Under the pieces are notes generated by a model. It made no database searches and was not told the origin of the DNA. It worked only from the letters and a program-made list of their open reading frames with translations. The position numbers and the translations under genes were made by a program. A stretch of 64,000 nt of DNA from Epiperipatus broadwayi. Taxonomy: Eukaryota; Onychophora; Udeonychophora; Euonychophora; Peripatidae. Positions 11,729 to 22,899 of this stretch are shown here, piece after piece (position 1 is the stretch's first letter; the number at the start of each line of letters is the position of its first letter). The stretch lies in the NCBI GenBank assembly GCA_028023455.1, contig JAQFVV010000063.1, positions 3,777,081 to 3,841,080 of the forward strand, in the 5' to 3' direction.

Positions 11729-13177
11729 ATGCATATAAGGTCCCAAGCTAAAATGGACTTTAAAGAAAAGGAAGTAAAGGAAGGGAATGACGATAAGGAG
11801 ATGAAAGTAAAGGGCAAAATAAATTATAGTGATATCATGGATATGCTAAGGCAAATGAGGGTTGATCAACAGCAATTCATGAAAGAATACATGGACAGAC
11901 AGGAAAGAAGGATGGAAGAATGGCGGGTAAAGATAGAAATAGTCAACCAGAAAAGAATTGCTGAAGCCATGGAAGAAATTAGAAATGGTGTCATCCAGCA
12001 ATCAGAGGCTAAGGATACAAGAAATGGATTTTACAGAGAAATTAAGTGGGATGAACAAAGGAGTATGGAGCCATGTGTATATGATGAAGTAGAAAGGGCT
12101 GAGATTATAGGTAGAGAGTCAGCTGAGTTTGATCTGAGAGAAGACATAGGGTGGCCAGAAAGGGAAATGAGAAAGTTAGATGAAGAAGGGGAAGTAATAA
12201 AAGTAGAGGATAGTAGGATACTGACAAGCATGCATGAAAATATAATTCAGATAGCGAAGGCAGTAGAAAGGTTGAACACAAAATTTGAAGAGAGGATAAG
12301 GAGGTCAGCCAATAACAGCGCTGATACTGAAGTAAAGGGCATAGGACCAAGAATCACTGGAGAATGTAGAGATAAGGGCTCTGGAAATTGCATGGATTAT
12401 CCTGTTGGCTTCCACCAATTTCTAAAGATACAAGTTTTTGTTGGAAACCCTGGATAAAGCCCTATGGAGCACTTGAACAGCCTGGAATGGTATTTCAAAT
12501 TTGGTAGAATGAATGAGGAAGCCAAGTTAGCGATTGCTTGCAGTCACTTGCAGGGCGAATCTCAAGTTTGGTGCAACTCACTGTTCCAGAAATCCACCAC
12601 ATTTGCAGGGTATCACAAGGCTTTGAAGACCAGTTACTGGAGTGAGGAACTGCAAGAAGATATGCTGCATCAGATAAAACAGGAGAAATGGAGACCGGAG
12701 GAATCATTTATAACCTTCTTCCGCTGTCAAGTAGCCAAGTTGCGGATTATGACCGCAAACCCATTATCTGAGATGCAAATACTCCGGATAACTAGGCATG
12801 TGTTCCCAAAAGATATAGAACAGATTCTAATCAGTACAGAGAGGAGGACGATGGACCGTGTGGCCGAGTTGCTGAGTGCATTGGATACCACCAGGGATGA
12901 CCAGAAGGAGGATGGATATAAACTTAGTCCACCTCCAAAAGAACCTCTTATAATAAAAAATGGATGGGATCCGGGTGAAGGACGATGGCAAGAAAACCGG
13001 AGATATTCTACAAAGGGAACCCAAGGAGGCAGGAAAATGGACGACAAAGATTGGAGACGGAATGTAAGCGTCCATTTGACAGGACTGAAAGACCGAGAAC
13101 TTAGGGATCAAAATCCGCATCCCAGAGGAGGCAGAGGTGATGTCAGTAGAGAAAGACAACCACCAGATAAAACCTAA
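11729..13177 (+). pseudogene. Ty3-type gag polyprotein, split by one in-frame stop
   Basis: Gag is the structural protein that assembles the virus-like particle and packages element RNA. Reading starts at ATG 11729 (the first in-frame ATG after an upstream stop near 11650). Residues 1-242 are highly charged and Glu/Lys-rich with a probable coiled coil (about residues 35-90). A TAA at 12455-12457 then interrupts the same frame, which remains open to 13177 (first ATG after the stop at 12464). The second part has the retrotransposon-gag capsid signature: a SLEWYFKF-type start, a Trp-containing LQGESQVW segment, and a leucine-rich middle, followed by an Arg/Gly-rich tail. No CCHC zinc knuckle is visible. 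The two halves share frame and no bases are missing around the stop, so it is a single recent nonsense change or, less likely, a readthrough codon. Confidence 0.85.
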
Positions 13178-14035
13178 GTGCAATCACCAATAAAGGAAGG
13201 ATTCACTGATAACAAGATTGGAAATGGAATTGGATCAAGAGTAATGGAGAATGGACTTTAGTATTGATCATGATAATATAAAGAAAGAATGAGCCTAAAT
13301 GGTAAAACAGTATAAAGGGATCCAAACTAAGACAGAGCATCAGATGATAGATAGTAGTGTGAGCATAGATAGAGGCTGAAGGTGTGTAGGTTTAGATATT
13401 TGTAGATGGATCTTAGCAATATTGGTAAGCCTACTTTGTTATGCATTCATGTGTGTTCTGCGGTCATCAAATCTTATTATATAGAGAAGACAGGGACAGA
13501 GATCCCCTTCTCATAATGACTCACTGGATTAAGATTTCCAGTTAGATATTTGACAAATATCGTCAGTCAATGGTCAATGGTTTAGAAACCAATCTATGGG
13601 GAAAGAACCCCTTTATAAAAAATACGAGTTATCAGTAAAATATTGTGAGCTCATGGATGAACTGGATGAAAAGATGCCAGCCTCCCAACCCACCTCAATA
13701 ATGGTGACCAAAGTTGGCACTTAGAGGGTTATCATTTGTAAAGTGTGAGGTATGAACAGGTTTAATCGAGTCACAGAGATATCCTGTGGACTCGAACCTG
13801 TATATACAAGTAGGAGGCAGAAATAAATTCATGTAATGTTATAGCAAGATTAAATTGGTTTAGTAATGCTGGTTGGGTCATCAGAGTAGGGATGTAATTT
13901 GCCTGGTCGCCTCTCTAGGAATAATCTCATCACTAAAGTTATATTAGAAGTAAATAGATATAAAATGGTTCTAACAGTAGTTAGGAGCATCTAGCTTTAA
14001 ATGCATTAGATTAAAATTTTTTAAGAAAAAATTTT
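13178..14035 (+). other. post-gag region of the LTR element, no pol
   Basis: About 860 bp with stops in every frame. A stretch around 13590-13760 can be read for ~40 residues (MDELDEKMPASQPTSIMVTK region begins near 13650) and might be the remnant of a lost pol, but it carries no catalytic motif. No reverse transcriptase, RNase H, integrase or envelope was found on either strand. Confidence 0.7.
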
Positions 14036-14050
14036 AAAGGAGGGGAATGG
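14036..14050 (+). promoter_or_regulatory. polypurine tract of the LTR element
   Basis: AAAGGAGGGGAATGG ends 5 bp before the right LTR. This is the expected primer position for plus-strand DNA synthesis. Confidence 0.8.
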
Positions 14051-14055
14051 TGTAA

Positions 14056-15749
14056 TGTGATGATCGCACATACTGCAGTCACACATATAGATATTTAACA
14101 TTTAAAGAATGTTAAATATTGTGCTTGGGTTATAAAAAAAAGTTAGTTTAAAAAAATTACAAAACAAAGAAATGTTTAAGTAAAAAAGAGAGGGAATTAG
14201 AATCGAAAGATTCTTATCTTTTACCCTTCAAAGTTCAGATTTTAGAAAGAATAGAAATATTAAGGTGAGAAATATCGATATTATGTGTTCAGTGTAAGAT
14301 TTAAAAAAAAATGAGAAAGGAAATATAAATAAAATAGAAACTTAATGATATAAGAAAAAGCGATAGTTGGGGAGTTTAAATAAAATATAAGTAAAATTTA
14401 GAATGCAATGAAAAGATAAAGATCTGGTCTTAAAATTACACATTTTGACGAAAATGAAATAATTTTAGAATGTAAAATAAAGGGACATTTTGACGAAAAT
14501 GAAATAATTTTAGTAAAGAAAATGATTGATAAATAAATGTAAAATATTATATTATAAAATTGTATCAAATTGAAAGTAATTTTGTATAAGTTGCTGAAAG
14601 CATGTTAAAGTAAAAAGGTGTGAAATAAAAATACAGTGGGAGATCAAGATAAGGAAGAAATTTGAAAAATTAAGGACATTAATTAATTAATTGGAAAACA
14701 GTATTGGTCGAGACTTCAGTGAAGACACTGCTCTGATAAGAAGCAGAGAAATATAATAGAAAGCAGACACGGAAGTTAAATTGGAGAACATGAAAACAAA
14801 CTATAACCTAAGGGAAGCTTCGAGGATGTGTGGCTAAGGGCCAGTCGCGATCGTGGGTCGATCCAGACTTCCGTGCTATAATGGTTCGCGTCTCGATGTA
14901 ACAACTGCCGGCGTAGCGCCTGCCGAAGAGTTCATTTTTGCCTTGCCTTGATGCCCACAATACGGAGGAGTTCCAACAATCAAATCTACCCGAAGAGCGA
15001 CCGTTCCCTACTAAAGAAGTGGAAAAAATTCCACAGGACAGTCAGCAAGACGCCAAGTTTATTCGAAGACTTTATCACCTAGGTAATTATGAATAAGACA
15101 TTTTATATAATTATGTGCACATACCTTTAAGTTTAATGCAATTGCCAATCCCACATATAATGAGATAGACATTAATTAGACTCTGAATATTTGAAATGAC
15201 TATAAAGGGATAATTTATTTCCAATCATTTATAGAATCTTCTATTGTATTTATTTATTTTTTTGTAAAGTTATAGCATAATCTGTTTTTTTTTACATTGA
15301 GTGTTTATAATTTTGAGTGTTTCTTTTATTATAATTTATTGTATTAAATATCCTTTATTTATGTAAAGTCTGTTTCGTCTCTTTCTTCACCACTTCCAAG
15401 AAATAATATAATCTTAGGGTTGGGAATAATTATTATGCATTTGAGTACTTAATTAACACGTGAAGCTAGTGGTGCAGTATTTGATCCCATTAAATTGATA
15501 ATTATCCAAGCGCTGTAAGTCTGTTAAATCTTACAGCAGTCGGGAGAAAGTTGACCGGGAAATATAACCTGGGGCTATACCTGTATAGCATACAAGTTCA
15601 GTCAACTATGGATATAGACTTGTTTATGTCCGTATTTTCTCTCTGCTTGTGGTAGCGGAAAGTGGACAATCTTGAATTATAAGAATTCCCCATTATATCT
15701 ATATATAAAAGGGAAGTTTAAGCCTTTCGATCGTCCGGTTTCCGTTACA
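14056..15749 (+). repeat. right long terminal repeat (3' LTR)
   Basis: A 1694-bp copy of the left LTR with the same TG...CA ends. It carries an extra short segment near 14862-14895 (around GTGCTATAATGGTTCGCG). A local rearrangement near 14445-14515 duplicates ACATTTTGACGAAAATGAA in place of the left LTR's GCATGTGTG segment. A small insertion near 15303-15320 repeats part of GAGTGTTT. Confidence 0.92.
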
Positions 15750-15753
15750 ATAT

Positions 15754-17724
15754 GTATACTCGCAGTTTCGAGTTTTTTGGCATATTAAATACATACAATA
15801 ATAAAATTATGAAAGTAAATTGAAGTAGAGTAAATAGGCATAAAAGACCACAGTAACTTATAGCTTAAATTAGATTATTACAAGGTTACATTTTAAAAGA
15901 ATTGTTTTCAAAGTATTAGTTTTAATTTCAGACGAGATTACATTTTACATTCCTTTAGAAGATTAGGTTTATTTACAGAATCTAAAGAAAACAGATTTTA
16001 AAGGTTGATTCTTTATATAGCTAGCTTAGATAAATTTTGAAAGATTAACAGTGTATAAACAGCTCTGCAGGAGTTAGAAATGTCCTCATAGCAGCTTCAA
16101 GCACACTGGATGGGCATGCCAGCACTTTTCCTCTTTGGCTAGATGGCTTGGCTTCCATGGAGGTTTTCTTACAATTTGCCGCTAGGCTGGGATGTTATTC
16201 ATTGAATTTTAAAGGACCATGGGCTCTCATTTTTTGCAGGAAAAAGCGGCAAGTTGATGTCTGCTTACTCCACCATTTCAAAGATAAAACTGATGTGGAT
16301 TCAGCTTACACCTTGGCACACACAATATAGTATATCTCTTGTTTAAAAAATTGCACTATTTATACACTTTCACTGCTGAACATCTGGTTGTTTACCAGTT
16401 TGTACTCAGCTAGAAAATCCTTTGAAATCTAACCTATTTAATACCCAAATTCTAACCTTAGCTTATTGCCACTGTTTAAATCAGAGTTTGTATTGTTTTA
16501 TAATTTATGACTTTAGCTAATTTCGAAAGAATATTAATTCTAAAAAATGTTAGTCAATTTAAGGCTATTAAACTAGACTGACACTATATCAGGACAACTG
16601 TGGTGGTCTAATTAAAATTGTTTGCAACTTATTATTACCACTATGAATATGAGGCAAATGGCCTCAAGAGCGCTCAGCGTATAATAATTTATGGAATCTT
16701 TATAGCTTCTCGTTCAAGTGTTTCATACGCTTTTTAATTTGTATATTAACTAATAACTGAATTTATAATTAGTATAAAACAAATTCTTCTTCTATATATG
16801 TAGGATGGCAGTACCTGGAATATACTCTCTATTTATGCGATTTCAGCAAAATAAAAGATAAAATAGACTAATATTTTAAATTAAATTGCTTTTCAAACCA
16901 CGCAACTTTTAAAACAATCATATACCTGTAATATATACATATGGCGATCCACTTACAGGCTTATCACTCGCATATGCATGTGTGATCATATATGTATATA
17001 TATATAGTTTGTCAATGTTAACTCTGGCATAAGTATAGGTGTGAGGGTAAAATAAGTAAAACAGGTAAGTGATCAAAACTGACTGTTTCTAAGCAATAAT
17101 AATAGATGAGCAATTGAAATCTTAAACTTGATCCCAAGAGATTATAAAGAATTTAGAAGGAGACAACATACAAAATGGTGTGAATGAAATAAAATTTGTT
17201 GGTGTATTGTGGTGAAGAGATATTAGGGATCAGAGAAAGTTGATTAAACTTGGAGAGACTTCATTTTTCAGTGCATCAATAATGACTGAAAAATTATTGT
17301 GATGATATATATTGTTATCAGTTGCAAAGCAAGATTCATAATTGACCACAAGCGTGCTTAAATGCTGGTTATCTTTGGAGTAACAATTTTAATAATAATG
17401 ATAATAAAAAAAGAGTGGACAAATAAGTTTAAAAAAGAAAAAGATTTTTTTAATTCACTGATTTGAAATTTGCTTGTATTGTCTTTTAATTTATGTTCAA
17501 AGGTCAATTATTCAAAGTTTGAATAATTGAAATATAATATTTTCCTTTTAACTACATCATGTCAACCTCACCTGCCAAATTTTTGAATAGACTCTACCAA
17601 TGAATATTTTTATTATGGCCCCATGTTTGATATTTTTTGTGCAATTAAATCTTTTTTATGCATATTACAAAATTAATTTATATACTACATTATAAATATT
17701 CAAGTCTTCTACTAATTAAAATAA
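15754..17724. other. spacer with one more balanced patch
   Basis: Mostly AT-rich non-coding sequence. The part at 16050-16335 is less AT-rich and is open for 61 codons on the plus strand (16148-16330) and for a similar distance on the minus strand. It contains TTTTTTGCAG like a splice acceptor (about 16227-16238). I recognise no domain; it may be a piece of an old transposon or an exon. The remainder shows only short AT runs. Confidence 0.4.
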
Positions 17725-17732
17725 TATATTTT
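17725..17732. repeat. 8-bp target-site duplication, left copy (TATATTTT)
   Basis: TATATTTT directly abuts the left inverted end of the element at 17733. The identical 8 bp follow its right end at 18943-18950. Confidence 0.8.
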
Positions 17733-17795
17733 GGTGCTTGTCTTATAGATAAAGATGCCGTTGGATGGTGCCATTTTCACGCTAAAACTATAAAT
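17733..17795 (+). repeat. left terminal inverted repeat of copy A
   Basis: Pairs with 18880-18942 on the other strand over about 60 bp with scattered, mostly transition differences. Confidence 0.75.
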
Positions 17796-18171
17796 ATGAC
17801 CATTCATGGGCCGTTCATTATAATAATTTTGCTGTGCTTTTTTGTAATGCGAAAATAAAAACAAAACAAAATCATCTTTTATAAATATTATTTTTTATTA
17901 ACGTATACAATTTAAATAATAATAATAAATTCGTGTTTTTTCTATCGTATATTTTTTAAATTGTGATCGGATATTTTTTTACTTGTGTTATGAATTTTTT
18001 TTTTGTTGTTATTTAACTAAAAAATAATAATCATAATAAAAAGTAAAATTTCTTAGTCTATTTTTTATTTTTTTAGTCTTTGTTTTACTTTTTTTTTTTT
18101 TTACAGACAAAGAGATATTACAGCTATTTTTTACTTCAAATAGAATGACAATAAAAAGTAAAAGTTGTTAC

Positions 18172-18232
18172 GGTTAGGTTTAGGGTTAGTTTTAGGGTTA
18201 GGTTTAGGGTTAGTTTTAGGGTTAGGGTTAGT
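18172..18232 (+). repeat. telomere-like repeat patch (TTAGGG variants)
   Basis: About ten irregular units of TTAGGG, TTTAGGG and TTTTAGGG type. A 24-bp superunit (GGTTTAGGGTTAGTTTTAGG plus GTTA) occurs twice in tandem, so the array is not pure telomeric repeat. It lies inside the transposon at 17733-18942. Confidence 0.85.
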
Positions 18233-18879
18233 GTTCTGTTGTTAGTAATGCTAAAATAAAAAAATTCAAAATCGTAAACGTACTCATACAAAAGAAAGAA
18301 ACTCAAACTTTTTTAAACAACAACAAACACATATAAATGTCTTCTTTACTTATTAAACATGTTTATAATATTTGCTTTTTATGAAATTTACAAAAAATCG
18401 TGTATATTTGTACTTTTCTTACTGGATATTTTTTTGGTACCGCTCTTTTTTACTTCAAAAATATACACAAGATAGAATCTTCTTTGTCTCATGGAATGTT
18501 ATGAACAGTACGTTACTTGACACGTTACCTAATTGCAACTCACTAAAAACATAGATCTTTAACATTTTCCCAATTAAAACTTCAATACAGTACGTTGTAA
18601 AAAGTCTTAGAATTATTACTTTAAAAAATCTGAACATTTCAATACTTTAAAATAAAAAAAAATCCAATGAAAACAACATTTCCATCCAATTCAAATACAA
18701 ACTTTCTCATCAAGCCGTAACTTTTTTATAAACTGTGCGAATTCGGAAAATGTATTTGCTGTGATGCGACGTACATGCTGTACTGCGACACGACATAGTG
18801 GCCTGCATTCTGTAGCACAACAAAAAAGTTGTACTATATAAAACGCGGTTTCGAACGTGTTGGCTGTGGAAACAGCATT

Positions 18880-18942
18880 TTTATGTGTTTTAGTGCGAAA
18901 ACGGCACCATAGAGCAGCGTCTTTAGCTATAAGATGAGTACC
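18880..18942 (-). repeat. right terminal inverted repeat of copy A
   Basis: Inverse of 17733-17795. Just inside it is a subterminal block (ACAGCATTTTTATGTG, near 18870) also found at 53621 and 58095 in the two sister elements. Confidence 0.75.
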
Positions 18943-18950
18943 TATATTTT

Positions 18951-21120
18951 AAATTAATATTTTAAAATTGTGAAAATAAGTATCGGACTGAAAATCTTAC
19001 TGATAATAAATGAACACATCATTATTGGCTTTATGATATTAATTCAAAAATTTAATAGATTCAAATTTTATGTTATTAAAAAATGATATATTTAGAATTA
19101 ATCATCAAAAAAAAAATTCTAAAAGTTAATAAATTATTAATTGTTATCAAAATATTTCACTTATAGTCTTTATAAAAATGATTTCTTTTTAATCTGTAAT
19201 ATGCTTCCAGTTCTTGGTTCTCGTAATGTGCTTTCTATACTTTCTAAGAGCTCTCTTTTTAAAAATAAAATGTTTTCAAACACAAACCACCCCTAGTGAC
19301 ATTTTTGTTTAATAATGTCATACAAAAATTTTTAAATTATAATCATTAACAATTATTGAAAATCATGTTTTTTTTGTGGCACTTAGCTGTAAGTAAAAGA
19401 ATCTAAAGCATCAGCCAATCACAAAATCACCACCTCCTTCATAGCTTTGTCAGAACAATAGAATGTGTTGTTAATCACAGACAAAGGTCAATATATTACT
19501 GACATCTCTTGGAATTTTTTTAAAATTAATACAGTAAAAATGGAAGCTTCATAGAAAGAATCACTGCAGCCTGTTGCACACTATAATTTAACATATGCAA
19601 TGCTTTAAAACAATGTAGAAAAGTAGAAATCACAGCACCATAAATGTCAAATATGATAGGTGCTATCATAGCTTTCTTTTGTGAAGGACTTAAAAAAAAG
19701 ATTCAAGTTTTATTTTATTAAAATATGTTTTTAAAAAGGTTTTTATATTATTTCAATTTTTTTTTTTTTTGCAATAATTAATAAACTAATGTTAAAAAAT
19801 ATGATTAGAAAGATTATAAAATGTGATTTATTTTTTTTAAACAGTGATCAACTTAAATTAAAACCTCACAATTTTCACAGTGTCTTGAGTCTGTTTTTAG
19901 GTTTTAGAGCCATCATTAGCTGTTTGTTTATTTTTATTTAACAGCCAAATTACAAACAAAAATAAATATAAAATGATCACAATGACTACCATGTGTGTAC
20001 CTTTTGACCTGATGATGATGTAGCCTGGATGAATTACTTATTTTTAGCCTGATATGTTATGAAAGTTGATCTGCCATTTCTGAATTATGTTTAACCTACG
20101 ATAAAAAATTATGCTTGCAAATAATTGTTAAATGAAAGTTCTCTCTTATAGAATATTTGTGTCTTTAGAGAAGTGAAGAAATATAATCTAAATAATTTTA
20201 AAATATAAAGCAGCTAAAGAAGTGAAAACTTAATGTTTCTAAATTTTCATTGGTAGATTTATAATGACTTCCATATTGTAAAAACAAACTAATGAATAAA
20301 AATATTAAGCTTAACTAAAAGGGATTTTAAAGTGGAAACTTTGATAAAAGTTTTGTTTTAAGTGTGATCTCCTGAAGATTGATAATATTTATGTATATGT
20401 ATTATTATTTTATAACTTAATGCAATAGTATTGTTATATTTTATATATGTTCTATTGTGTAATAAAATTTTTTTTTTTTGTTATTTATTAATCTAGTCTC
20501 CTGTCTCTTCTTATAAATTCTGACCATTCAAATATAATAAATTAATTTCATAATAGCTTTTGAGATAAAAGGTTATACTCTAACAAATTTAGTCCTGGTA
20601 TAGTTTAATAATACTGATGGTAGAATATCCTTCCATGGATTTCTTGATTTCCCAATATGGGGTGGCCTTCTGGTTTTAAACCTAATATAAATTTGTAATT
20701 CATAAAGGATATCATTTTACTTAGGAGTAATTTAATGGTTTGAAAAGGTGATCATAGTCTATAATATTTTTATTAAAATTATATTTTTACTCTTATTTTA
20801 TCTCTTATTTGGATTTAAGTGTGAAATCTCAAAAGTTATTTTTTATTATTAAGTATTAACTTTTCATATCCATAGGATTATTATAATTTATGTTCAACTT
20901 TAACTTTTGATGATCTCTTTCTCTTATCCAAATAACAATAGGATCATTATAATATATATGTCAGCGACGAAGCGTGACTTTTTTAGGAACGGAAGCACAC
21001 TTTTTTATAATGTTTTTATTTCACTTGCCACAACAATTTTTACATAATAGCACCTAATATATATATATATTACACACATCTAGAAAAATCTGAAACTCTT
21101 ATTTGTTAATCAGAGAATAT
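18951..21120. other. AT-rich spacer, no gene seen
   Basis: No coding signal or repeat structure apart from homopolymer runs. A small GC-richer motif (GTCAGCGACGAAGCGTGAC) stands out at about 20959-20977. Confidence 0.5.
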
Positions 21121-21545
21121 ATTATCAATGTGTTTTTATCTTGTAAATCCTTTTAACATTCTTAAAAATTTTAACTGTAAATTGGATCTTAGCATTGTTT
21201 GAACTTCTTATAATCTACAGGAATGTGTTAGTCAAGTTCATTCTTTCCATATATAAAAACAATTCAACTGTTAGTAAAAAAAATTGCAAGTCAACAGTAA
21301 TTTCATACAAAAAAATAATGAATTTGAACTGTTCATTATAATCAGATTGTGATTAGTTTAAATATAAATAATACATTATCAATATATTTTTATCTTCAAA
21401 ATCCTTTTGACATTCTTAAAAGTTTTAACTGCAAATTAGATCTTAGCATTGTTTGAACTTCTTGTAATCTACGGGAATGCATTAGTCAAGTTCATTCTTT
21501 CCGTATATAAAAACAATTCAACTATTGATAAAAAAAATTGAAAGT
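21121..21545. repeat. 254-bp tandem duplication
   Basis: The segment 21121-21291 recurs at 21375-21545 with only scattered substitutions. Shared landmarks are GATCTTAGCATTGTTTGAAC, GTCAAGTTCATTCTTTCC and ATATAAAAACAATTCAAC. The period is about 254 bp. The intervening bases (21292-21374) complete the first unit. Both copies are non-coding. Confidence 0.9.
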
Positions 21546-21559
21546 GAATTTTTTAAATT

Positions 21560-22890
21560 GAATTTTAATTAAAGCCTTTGAAAGTTTTATTGAATTTTTC
21601 CATGGAAGCACTCATTCCGTTGAATACATGGATACTTCATCCCTAAATATATGTATATAGCAGAGTGACTTAATATATAAAAAATGTTTTGAGACATTGA
21701 TCATTATAGTTAGAGAGTTTATTTCAGTTCAGTCAAATATCACAAAAATGTTTTAGATATAAATGTTTATTTTTAAATTAGATATTTTATAATATCAATC
21801 AAACTCTCTTTTGACATGAAAGAAATTGTGTTTCTCTATCAATACTGTCATCACCATAGTTTAGACCTATGATGACTGGTGATGAGGTATTTAAATATTA
21901 TTTTAGCATCAGTTTAAAGCAATTCTTGTTATGTACAATGTGAATTCCTCACTAATGGTTAATTAGTTATCAGATCACTTGAAGGCTTCACAAAACATCT
22001 TTGAACACTACTTCTCTATGTAATTATTACTGTTTTAAGTTTGTACAAATATATATGACTAAAAATATTTTTTCAACTTTTGTCTTCTCTTTTAAGATTT
22101 AAATGTTCTTTGTAGCCTTACTAACTCCTCATTATTATTTATATACTGTCTGCATCCATGGCACTACAATAGTTGGCACCCAAATTTGTTAAAAATATTA
22201 AGTCAGATATCAAGAGTTTAAATGACAACAGTATTTATTAATGACTCTATGCTCACAGTGGATGAAGAAAGTAGTCTGCGTGCAGTATAAAACAAATTGT
22301 AATGGTAACATTTGTATACAATTATTGGTTCAATATTAACTGAATATTTAAACTCATGGTGCAAGGAAAAGTAACTAATATTTTTCTCTTCCAAAGAATA
22401 AACACTTCACCGTGTCATAATTGTCATAGTAAAAGACAATCATATTATATACAAATAAGATTCCCATTAAAGTTTATTAAAGTGTTCTTTGACATCAGAG
22501 TTATAGTATGAAATGACTTAAATCATGAATTATGTTGTCCTAACATTTTTTATTTATTTCTATCTGCAAATGCACTCATTAAAATTGAGTTAAGGCATAT
22601 CACTTAAAATATTGTTAAGAGTAGAGATGTTAATCTTCACTATGCTTGCAAAATATATTGGATAATAAATAAAAGTATATTATTGAAAAAGAAGTCTTAA
22701 ATGCACATTTTGAAAAAAAAAAAAGGAAGTTAATCAAGATGTTAATGATAAAAAGTGATTTGGGAAGTAGTGGTAGGTTAAATCAAAACCATATCAAAAT
22801 TTTTGGAAAAACTACAAGTTGATGGAGTGCTTTAATTTTTTTTATTTTTATTTCAAACAAGTCCTGTTATAATTGAGTCATTATTTTACT
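21560..22890. other. AT-rich spacer, no gene seen
   Basis: Only chance short frames and homopolymer runs. Confidence 0.5.
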
Positions 22891-22899
22891 ACATTAACT

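Larger units (their letters stand above)
8551..15749 (+). mobile_element. gag-only (non-autonomous) LTR retrotransposon
   Basis: A full-length element of about 7.2 kb. It has two long terminal repeats (8551-10230 and 14056-15749) that begin TGTGATGATC and end CCGTTACA, a 4-bp target duplication, a primer-binding site 4 bp inside the left LTR, a polypurine tract just before the right LTR, and a single gag-type reading frame at 11729-13177. Only ~860 bp lie between the end of gag and the polypurine tract, and they contain no protease, reverse transcriptase, RNase H or integrase. The element therefore could only have moved with enzymes from a relative. This is the layout described for TR-GAG-type non-autonomous elements. 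The LTRs are still closely alike, with a few indels and scattered substitutions, so insertion was fairly recent compared with other repeats here. Confidence 0.9.
17733..18942. mobile_element. non-autonomous DNA transposon (8-bp TSD, GGT... ends), copy A
   Basis: A 1210-bp element with imperfect inverted ends of about 60 bp. The left end reads GGTGCTTGTCTTATAGATAA and the inverted right end GGTACTCATCTTATAGCTAA; both then share a block around TGGTGCC(A/G)TTTTC(A/G)C. It is flanked by a perfect 8-bp duplication. There is no transposase frame. The interior has T-rich sequence, a telomere-like repeat patch (18172-18232) and a GC-richer right flank. Related ends occur in the elements at 52452-53696 and 56751-58164. 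An 8-bp duplication is known for hAT, P and Merlin transposons; hAT ends usually start CA, so the GG start fits Merlin better, which is an inference. Confidence 0.8.

Noticed and set aside
12031-13183. Four or more minus-strand open frames of 66-118 codons across the gag region
   Set aside because: They lie antisense to gag, have no motif, and are explained as shadows of the real frame.
16148-16330. 61-codon open frame beginning MASMEVF as a small gene or exon
   Set aside because: Open on both strands, no domain or upstream promoter, and only a single GCAG acceptor-like motif; left as unassigned.
18172-18232. True chromosome end or internal telomere fusion
   Set aside because: Units are irregular and only ~60 bp long, and they sit well inside a transposon with defined ends and a target duplication.
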